A DNA stretch of 64,000 bases, from NCBI GenBank assembly GCA_006503535.1, contig QYRS01000001.1, forward strand, positions 3,658,001 through 3,722,000, written 5' to 3'. Position 1 is the stretch's first letter, and every line of letters begins with the position of its first letter. The notes below the pieces were generated by a model, which saw only the letters and a list, made by a program, of their open reading frames with translations, searched no databases and was not told the DNA's origin. Both the position numbers and the translations under genes were made by a program. This document shows positions 56,704 to 64,000 of the stretch, one piece after another. The stretch is from Arthrinium phaeospermum. Lineage: Eukaryota; Ascomycota; Sordariomycetes; Amphisphaeriales; Apiosporaceae.

Positions 56704-59034
56704 TCAACCCAGAACCAAATCAAACTCTTCCAGGCCAGGATGGTTATCCCAGGCACTCCTCTCTACAACCCCACTGGCCCGTCTGTATGCTATTCCATTA
56801 TTCCATTCGATCCACAAAACTGCGTAGTAATCCCTATACACAAGCTCTTCTATGTCCCAGTATGCCGCATATTCGTCCCTTTCTTCCCAGCTTGCTGCCT
56901 TCTTGACCGGATCCCCTACGCCTCCCCACAGAGGACCATCTCCAACCAGGGTCCTTCGGCATATTGCTGCAAGCTCAATTCTGGTATCAACCCCGCCGTC
57001 CACAGAAACAAGCGAGAAGTCATCTTCTGAGTGAAGCCAAATGTGGCCTACATGCTTGGCAAGATGATCTCGCAGATACAGTCTTGGTCTGGGCGTAACC
57101 TCGTTCTGAACCGGGAGGTTCTCTGGAAACCTCCAGGAGGCATCCATATAGACCCGGGTCGTCCTTCCGAAAAGATACGGCATTTGCGTTGGTATGACGG
57201 TGCTGTTATTGGAACCTGTCTCATGTGTTGGAAGGTGGTACCAAAACGTCTTGTGGGGGACGCTGTCGTGGCGGAAAACGTGACTTCCACAGCCAGGCGG
57301 TTTGGTGTTTCTTTGGAAACGTGAAGGGGCCAGTTCCTCGCGTGTCCAGCCGAGAGGGGGCGGATATGGGTCGCAATGCAGAGGACGTCTATGGAACCAG
57401 GAAGCTATGGGGCGACGCTGATGTCCCTGCGGCTCATGGCTTGCATACCACGTCGTGATTGAATGTGTTTGTGATGGATTCGAAGCATGTGTCTCGAATC
57501 CTATTTCGTCACCGCAGCAATCGACCGGACCTTGCCACCCAACCCACGACCATGAAGGTAGATGCGTAGTCGCAGTCTCTAGCCGCTGACTCGGCGTACT
57601 TCGCCTTCGTAGTCCATCCTCTGGTAGAAGGGGCCTCCAGCATAAAGCCAAGTCGAAGAACATGCTAGGTAGCCCAAAGAGGAAACCACCATCAAAGCCT
57701 CGACTAAGAACCGCAAGCATTCCCGATATAGCCCTGAGGGCATCGGAATCATGCGTCAAGTCTCTGTGGTTAAAGTCGCGCCCAACAGACCAGTACATAT
57801 TCAGATCTGGGAGGCCATGAGCGGTGAGGTACGCTGCAGCGTCATCTTTATCCTTCGGTTTCGTCATGGGGCGCTGCTCATCCCATACGGCGCACCCACA
57901 TTCCCAGTGAACCCTGTTGCCCACGAATATGAGTTTTCGAGCACTCATCTTGTATTCTTGGAACGTCCAGCCGCGTGTCCCATACGCTGTCCGGTGCGTT
58001 TTGTCGACGAACTCACCGACCGGAAGCTGAATCAGCGTATGGTGAGCGAATTTCAATAGGCTTTGATTCGATAGTCGGGCTGCAGCACCCGGCGCACCAG
58101 GCATCCCGTGGTCACCGTCACCCTCTGCAGCAATAATGGTCAGTAACGCGCTCCCGTATATTGCTCCCATCCTGTCCATCTCCGTGACCTTGAAATCCTC
58201 GTCATCTTGAGGAATGCACAGTGTATCCACCCATAAAAATCGCTCATCCATGCCCTCCACGAGCCGCATAGCTTGAGACACCGCGGCAGGAAGTCGAGCT
58301 GTTATGTCTGCCTGGTCGAGACTTCCGGACTTCTGGAGATCCGGCAGTGCTGCTTTGCGTGTCTGGTAGGCTGGTTTCTTGCCCCATTGATAGCTCAAGC
58401 AGATGTAGGCACCACCTTCGTTGCCGGGTACAAGACATTTGCGTCGGGTGTCGATCAGCCACGCAGGTTTGATCTGATCGATCATCCATGGATTGCCACA
58501 CGACTGGCCGTGATCACTGATGCATCGGTTCTTCCAGAAGTTGATCAGTTCCAAGTCGAACCAAGGACTCGTTGCAAGCGAGAATCGACTTGGATGATCT
58601 TCGATACCAACGCCCTTGACGATGCCTAATTTCAAAAATCCGGGACCGCGGAAGTTCAAGATCGAATCTTCCACTGAGATTGCTATGTTGTACAGTCCCG
58701 CGCCTGAAGGGATAGAAAGTTCACGGAAGACTCCATTGTGGCCTGAACAATCCATGGCTAAGATTTCGGCGATGTTCAGGCCGGTTTCAAGACACCGCTC
58801 CCTTTCGGGGTTTCTCTCGGTGATGAGGCCCCAGAGGAGGTCGCACACTGAACATGGGAGTTGGATCCCGTCCAACCCAGTCGGGGTCCATCCGAGAGAA
58901 CGTTGATCATGTCCGACGTTGAGATGGCCGGTTGAGCTGGCATCACCGGCGAATTCATAATGGACTCCATATTTGTTGTTTGTCTCTGAATAGGCCTGGA
59001 ACTCCGCTTCTTGGCAAGTGTCCATTCCTGACAT
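56704..59034 (-). CDS. HET-domain (heterokaryon incompatibility) protein
   Basis: 776 aa from ATG 59034, without introns after that point. The HET domain spans roughly residues 209-385: GGAYICLSYQWGKK (block 1), DERFLWVDTLCIPQDDEDF (block 2, typical W-V-D-x-L-C-I-x-Q) with ..MGAIYGSALLTIIAAEGDG, and YGTRGWTFQEYKMSARKLIF (block 3). The N-terminal ~200 residues contain a CSVCDLLWG motif often seen in this branch, and the C-terminal part is variable. HET proteins act in allorecognition, triggering cell death when incompatible hyphae fuse; the partner is unknown. The reading frame stays open upstream through the repeated element at 59054-59221. A short upstream frame (59366 down to 59222) does not join in frame by the element's canonical splice sites, so I place the start downstream of it. 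Confidence 0.85.
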   Translation of the reverse strand: MSGMDTCQEAEFQAYSETNNKYGVHYEFAGDASSTGHLNVGHDQRSLGWTPTGLDGIQLPCSVCDLLWGLITERNPERERCLETGLNIAEILAMDCSGHNGVFRELSIPSGAGLYNIAISVEDSILNFRGPGFLKLGIVKGVGIEDHPSRFSLATSPWFDLELINFWKNRCISDHGQSCGNPWMIDQIKPAWLIDTRRKCLVPGNEGGAYICLSYQWGKKPAYQTRKAALPDLQKSGSLDQADITARLPAAVSQAMRLVEGMDERFLWVDTLCIPQDDEDFKVTEMDRMGAIYGSALLTIIAAEGDGDHGMPGAPGAAARLSNQSLLKFAHHTLIQLPVGEFVDKTHRTAYGTRGWTFQEYKMSARKLIFVGNRVHWECGCAVWDEQRPMTKPKDKDDAAAYLTAHGLPDLNMYWSVGRDFNHRDLTHDSDALRAISGMLAVLSRGFDGGFLFGLPSMFFDLALCWRPLLPEDGLRRRSTPSQRLETATTHLPSWSWVGWQGPVDCCGDEIGFETHASNPSQTHSITTWYASHEPQGHQRRPIASWFHRRPLHCDPYPPPLGWTREELAPSRFQRNTKPPGCGSHVFRHDSVPHKTFWYHLPTHETGSNNSTVIPTQMPYLFGRTTRVYMDASWRFPENLPVQNEVTPRPRLYLRDHLAKHVGHIWLHSEDDFSLVSVDGGVDTRIELAAICRRTLVGDGPLWGGVGDPVKKAASWEERDEYAAYWDIEELVYRDYYAVLWIEWNNGIAYRRASGVVERSAWDNHPGLEEFDLVLG

Positions 59035-59053
59035 CAGTGCTGGAGGACGATAC

Positions 59054-59221
59054 CTATCGACTCTCGGTGTTAGCAAATGCTCTTCTTGGGGCGAACGGGA
59101 TGTCTTTAGAGGAAATAATGGAACCGTCTTGAATAAGTGGTTAGCCCATCCCTCTAGGAACACTGGGATAATGTGGAATAAACGCCGGATGAGGAAGGAA
59201 TAAACACCGAAAGTCGCTTAC
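59054..59221 (-). mobile_element. introner-like element, copy B (upstream of the HET gene)
   Basis: 168 nt, exactly the length of copy A at 27406-27573. The gapless hand alignment has about 36 mismatches, with the outer 17 nt on one side and 28 nt on the other identical. It ends 20 nt before the HET start codon. Splice signals GTAAGC and GATAG are at its ends. On the minus strand the flanks are AGTA and GGTA. Probably a 5'-leader intron. Confidence 0.7.
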
Positions 59222-61489
59222 TACCGGGGCACTGACGGGTATCGAGAGCCAACGTGAATGGGAAAATACGAATGTTGTAACGAGTTGTTTTATGATACCG
59301 GATCCATCCATCTAATTGAATGGAATGCTGGGATGGCGAGTTGGGAGAAATATACGGGTTGTCCATGAGCTAACATGTTTTGTGCACCAATCTTACTGGT
59401 TCTTTTGGGAGCCAACCATACCCCTTGGAGATGTCTGGCATACGCACAACTCGAGTCGAGCTCCCCTCCGCAGCTTGCCACGTATGATGAAACGATAGCA
59501 CAGCGGGGACGATGCGGCAAGGGGCTAGTCCTGATCTGCTCGGGATTACATAATCCGGCCAGGAGCCGAGCGACACTGGGGATCGTGGTCACGGCCTTGA
59601 TCCCCGAGCCGCGCCGATATTGCCCAAACCCGCTATAAGCATGGCGGATAATATCTAATGACTGCGCTTGTCCTTAATTTGCGGCGACGAGAAATCTGCC
59701 CAGTGGTGATACCAAGTTTGGCATGAGCCTCTTCATGGAAAAGCACCTCCCTGAAACATACAACAGCTCGGCATCTATGCTTGGACGCTGTAATCAATAT
59801 TACCATTTGACACATACTACCATTTCACATGAATGTTTCCACCACTGATAAGACCAATAGCCAGACATTGTCTCCCTGAATCCCATGAATGTAACCAGCA
59901 AGCAGCAACAGGAACTAGTTGAGTTGGTAGTGAGTGATCTTGGGGAGAAAGCATATTGGACTGAATCGATCGTGGCGTCGCGTAGAACCTGCGCTCAGCA
60001 AAGGGCAGGAAGGCTTGGCATCAACCATAGAATGGCTAAAGCATAACATCTTGACACCTGTATTGGCGCAATTTGTGGAACTACATGGCTTTTTGAGGGC
60101 CGACCCCTGGATCAACCTCTACGGATACAGGACAATATCAGAGTATGGACGCAGACTTTTTCCATCCTGACCACGCCACCAATGAAAACCTACTCAAAAG
60201 AGCTTGATGTAGTTATCAGAATGGAAAGCCAAAGTTTAGACAAGATGAAAGTATGGATCAAGAGCACGTGTAGCTACAAATCTCTTCCCACGCCAGCAGT
60301 ATAAGAGGCCACTCGCCCGCCGTCTCGTTTGACCTGAATTCTTTCCTCCTCAGGCCTGCCCTCGGTCCCGAGTACGACCTTAAACTGCGATCGCCATCCG
60401 GTTTGCACCGTCGGTCATCTGTCAACGAGGTTTGGGTAGCCTCATGACCAATGGTGTGAGCCGGGTGGTCCGTCACTCCTTTAGTTTTGCTTTTCATGTT
60501 TTATTCTGCGCTGGATCGTCTCGACGAGGTTTACAAGTATGTTCATTCCCTTCAACGGCTCCTGATCTGGATCTTCAGGACCCAATTAACCGTCTTTTCC
60601 GCACCAGTTCATTCACGACCGTTTCATCAATTGGGTACATCGGAACTTGGTGGATCTTCCAGTATGGCGGGCCAAGTGTGTTAGCTGCTGCGCACCTTCC
60701 CCGGGCAGGCACGCCTGCCACAACAGCGTACCTGCCGCAACTTCCAGCAAAAGCTTCACATTCAAACCGACACGCCAGCCAACTGCGCCAAACCCCCAAG
60801 ATCCCGCATCGACAAGTGAGTTCGAGCCCCAGTCAAAGCATCACCATCCCATTCGTTTTGCAATTCATTCCACGCCCTCCTTGCCAGGAAAAGTAGCAGA
60901 AATTGACAAAAAAATAACAACACAGGTCATTCCCGAGCCCTCACGGATCTCGGTACTACTCCTGCCCAATCGTGCTTAACCATTGGAGATCGGACGGGAT
61001 CCGGTGTTTCCACGATGGTATGGTCGTTAAACCTTATGCAACGTCGAGACAGGGAAGTCCGCCCCCAGATCCAGTCGTCAAGCGAAAACAAAGGGTATCA
61101 CAAACGCGCTCGCTAAATGACCAAATCATGCTATCAAACTTTCACTGGGCAACCCTGCCCGTCACCCTCGGTTGATGAAAACGTCGTAGATTTAGATATA
61201 TAAGGTCCTCTGCGTCTCCCTGTACTCCCATTGGCCAAATGGCGGGTGGGTACCGCGGTTCAGCCGAGGATTGCCCGCCCGCCCGTAGAGAATGTAGAGT
61301 TGGGAGGGAAAGTTCTTGCTGCCTGGGGCTGGGGGCCACCTCTCCCTTTTATATCAGCGGCGCGAGACCCAGACCCACCCACGCCACCCCACGCGACACT
61401 CGCACAATTCGCCATCCACATGTAATCGTAGATCTTTGGACATGATTCCTGAATAGAACACTAATAGAATCAATCAATCAATATCACTT
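59222..61489. other. 2.3-kb region without a supported gene
   Basis: Short frames only. A 78-codon plus frame at 59934-60170 reads like protein but has no recognised motif. A minus-strand frame at 59222-59366 may be a leader exon of the HET gene. An AATC run lies near 61467-61480. Confidence 0.4.
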
Positions 61490-62080
61490 TTATTTCGCTT
61501 CATGGCTCCATTTGGTGGACGCGTCCGCGTTGAGGTAGTCCCGCTACTCTGCACCCTCGCGGCCCTGTAACTGGCGCGCGATGTGGTGGTTCCTGATGAT
61601 ATCGCAACTCCCGCCGGCCTGTATCTCGAGCGCGTAGTCCAGGGCCATCACGATACTCTGTAAATGACACCTTGCCATCGTCCTCCAGTACGTCTGCCAG
61701 CATTTCTCCAACGAGATGATCCGTCTCTGTACTGTTGTCCAGCAGCAAATGCACCAGCACCGCGTCGTTCTTCGGGATGACGGTCTTCAAAAGGCTCCCC
61801 TAGATCTCATTTGACCGTTGAAGTCGGCACCTATCGACGGAGGATGATAGCCGGATCGAAGTTGGATTCGTAAGAGGTCCCCGCGGTCTAGGCAAATTTC
61901 ATCATCCCAAGCACTTCCTGGAGAGATTCTACTTACTCCGGCGATGGTCACAGTGATGTCGATCCGACCGAATCCCCCAGTAGTCGCGCGGGCCATGTCC
62001 TGCTTGCCTTCATAGCCCGCTACGTCGAGATGGAGCAAGGGGGTGTTAAGTATCTCTATTGTCATTGTGTAAAGTGCCAT
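61490..62080 (-). pseudogene. small unrecognised gene with frame breaks
   Basis: It begins MALYTMTIEILNTPLLHLDV; a GTAAGT donor near 61937 may start an intron ending in CGATAG near 61831. Further protein-like runs appear in other frames: TVIPKNDAVLVHLLLDNSTE, VGEMLADVLEDDGKVSFTE, then MALDYALEIQAGGSCDIIRN, HHIARQLQGREGAE and RDYLNADASTKWSHEAK-stop. At least two frame changes and one in-frame TAG are needed. No family was recognised. It may be a degraded gene or another victim of indel errors. Confidence 0.4.
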
Positions 62081-62274
62081 TATGGGCTTATACCATCTAT
62101 CATCGTTATCAATTACCTACAAAAGCCCGCCGGGCTACGCACCCCGAAAAGGGGGCACCATGGGTAGCATATTACATATGTGTGTACAAGAACACGGTGT
62201 GAATCAATCATCACTCGGTCGTCCAAGATTCTCTCGGCTATGCTCGTGAACGGGGAAAACGTCACCCAAAGGCT

Positions 62275-63506
62275 TCATTGCCGGTAGCCCGGTAGTTCCG
62301 ACCTAGCATCCCCGCTGTACATCTCATGCCGCCCCGGCACCATGGTGTCGTTCCCGGTCGGCACCGGGGAGGGCGTCGACTGGAGCGCCTCGTGCTTGGC
62401 CCTGGCGTCCCAGTAGGCCGCGTCGCCCGTCGTTCCGTACGCGTTGGTGGCGGACGGCGGTTGCTGCTGCTGCTGCTGTTCGCCGTACCCGTACCCGCCG
62501 TTCGGCACGAGCCCCTGTGGTGTCGTCGTCGTGTTCTGAGCCATTGCAGAGGTAGCGGCGGCCCCTTCGGGAGGGAGATAAGAAGAAGCTGTGGTCGGTA
62601 GCTCGGTCTTGCCGCGAGTCTTGTCGCGGCGCCTCCGCCAGAGCAGGAACGCGATGAGCCCCAGGAGCAGCACTCCGACGCCGGCGCCCACGCCGATCCC
62701 GCCGCTCGCTCCTGCGGACAGGCCGTTGGAGCCCTCTGATGATGTCGGTTGGCTGGATCCTGTTTCGGACGGCAACGACGGAGGCGCGTCTCCCGACGAT
62801 GCAGAGGCCGAGATTCCAGGTGTCGATGCCGATGTTGGAGACTAAACTCGGTTAGCATTGGACTTCACGCTCCCAACCGCCATGAGGCGAGTCGCCCATG
62901 GAAGGGGCAGAGCGCGGGTAGGCAATGAGAGCATACCGGGGTCTGGTAGACCATGGCTATGGCGAACAGGTGCTGGCCAGGGTCCTGCTTGGGTTGGTAG
63001 ATCTTCTGGGTGTTGGCTTGGAAGTCGGTCATGGTGACGGTGGGGGATCCCGAGGTCCCATGTCGGGATATGCAACGGAACCAATCCAGATGGGGTCTGT
63101 CGAAGGGCTCAGGCACGCACGAGAACGAGTAGGCGCTATAATGACAGTCAATCATCGAGTCAGCAACGCGGGATTGAAAAGGCAAGGAATAAGTCTTGCA
63201 CCATCAAAGTGAGATGCGAGACACTTACTTGGGACAACATGTAATTGCATCCTCTTGGCTCTTCGAGCAGGAGGCGGACGTGTAGTTCGGCGGGCACTGC
63301 GTCCCGACGTAGGTTCCGGTAGGCTCTCCCCTCGAAGGGAAGCAATTGTCCGTCTGCGATGGGCCGCCCAGCACGGTTCGCGCGTCCATTTGCCCTCCGT
63401 TCCACGACCAGATCCACCAATCCTTCGTATTGAGGCATCCTTGTTTGCTCGGAACCCAGTTCCCGGGCAGCGACGGCGCTGCCGTGGTCGTGTCGGGCGA
63501 CGACAT
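62275..63506 (-). CDS. single-pass membrane protein with Cys-rich outer domain
   Basis: Three exons (63506-63229, 63135-62937, 62841-62275) join in frame to give 347 aa; introns are 93 and 95 nt. Residues ~20-180 form a probable extracellular domain with paired cysteines (CLNTKDWWIW, CFPSRGEPTGTYVGTQCPPN, ITCCP, FSCVPEPF, FRCISRHGT). A Ser/Thr-rich stalk follows, then a Gly/Ala/Leu-rich membrane span (GGIGVGAGVGVLLLGLIAFL) and a basic stop (WRRRR). The cytosolic tail has a poly-Gln run and ends in a Gly/Tyr-rich stretch. The layout matches many poorly studied fungal surface proteins (Mid2-like or stress-sensor-like). No signal peptide is obvious at the chosen start, so it may be inserted directly or have a missing 5' exon. 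Confidence 0.75.
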
Positions 63507-64000
63507 CCTTCCTCGATGCTTTGCACTGCGATCTACCCACTTGCGATGCCAATTAACCCAGTGCGGAGACGAGACTGTAGGAATATTGCGGTCGATGTTG
63601 ATCAACAGATGATCTGTTGTTCGAAGAATGGTTGATCGCGCTCAACGCCCAAGCGACCGTTCGGAGGATTGGTTCTGGCGGCCAGTGGAAGAAGCATGGG
63701 GTTTTAGTCGCACGAGCAGAAAATTGGAGGGAAGAGCTCGCAGTGCCGGCAGGTATCCAGCAGATATTGCTTTTCAGCTCAAGGGCGATACCCGTCATTG
63801 GCGCAGTCCCGCTGCTCCTGCTGACCTGCTCGTGTTCCTCCTGCCCCCTGCCCTCTGCCGTGGCGTATCGGACATTCTCATTGGCTCTTCCTTGCTTCAA
63901 CAATAGAACCTGATGCGCAATGAGACTTGGCGTCATCTATCGTCTGCATGTCTCTGGTTCCATATCGCGCAGGGCATCTCAATACGCCGTATTGCCGGGT
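63507..64000. other. window end, promoter side of the membrane-protein gene
   Basis: Overlapping short frames on both strands with no domain. Probably upstream region of the gene at 62275-63506; the window ends before the next feature. Confidence 0.4.

Noticed and set aside
59934..60170. 78-codon plus frame with fairly protein-like sequence
   Set aside because: Too short, no motif, no neighbouring exon that joins in frame.
60432..60979. Overlapping plus frames of 110-154 codons
   Set aside because: Ser/Pro-rich, overlapping in different frames, no recognised domain.
61831..61850. CCTATCGACGG resembling the end of the introner-like element
   Set aside because: Only about 9 bases match, and the rest of the element is absent.

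Overview
The window looks like chromosomal DNA of a filamentous ascomycete, probably a sordariomycete. Genes are split by short GT-AG introns of about 50-170 nt, intergenic stretches are long, and the gene content is typical of moulds: a Zn2Cys6 regulator, the iron regulator HapX, a HET-domain protein, a DUF3176 membrane protein, a fungal rhodopsin-like membrane protein and F-box/ankyrin proteins. No bacterial, viral or organellar signal was seen.

Layout. 1-6.6 kb holds no recognisable protein gene; an unusual intron-containing tRNA with an AGC (Ala) anticodon lies at 6577-6666 (-). 6.9-15.2 kb is a conserved block: a Zn2Cys6 transcription factor (-) divergent from an NmrA/isoflavone-reductase-like gene (+) with a 14-bp CCG/CGG palindrome between them, then COG2 of the Golgi tethering complex (-) divergent from hapX (+). 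15.2-20 kb is mostly non-coding with one possible unrecognised coding remnant. 20-25.3 kb is a single uninterrupted 1776-codon gene with a Sel1-like C-terminus.

From 26 kb onward the character is accessory: a DUF3176 membrane protein, another large orphan membrane protein, an F-box/ankyrin protein, a REX-type RNA exonuclease, a tandem family of three related unknown proteins, a small secreted protein, a Fungal_trans_2-type regulator, a secreted GMC oxidoreductase, a rhodopsin-like membrane protein, a T5orf172/Mug113 protein, an F-box protein, a HET-domain protein, and a single-pass membrane protein near the end.

Two things stand out. (1) Two 168-bp elements, at 27406-27573 (an intron of the DUF3176 gene) and 59054-59221 (just upstream of the HET gene start), align end to end without gaps at about 79% by hand count. 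They have identical termini, splice signals at their ends, terminal inverted repeats and GTA-type flanking direct repeats. They look like introner-like elements, that is, mobile introns. (2) Between about 40 and 62 kb many otherwise convincing genes are broken by one-base indels, often at C or G runs, and three separate tandem duplications differ between copies only by single-base indels, with no substitutions. This looks more like indel sequencing error than natural decay, so several apparent pseudogenes may be intact in the organism.

The three-copy family at 37.8-41.1 kb, sharing a Y-[VI]-[FL]-G motif and a GP-x-[HQ]-A...PPF motif, matches no family I know.
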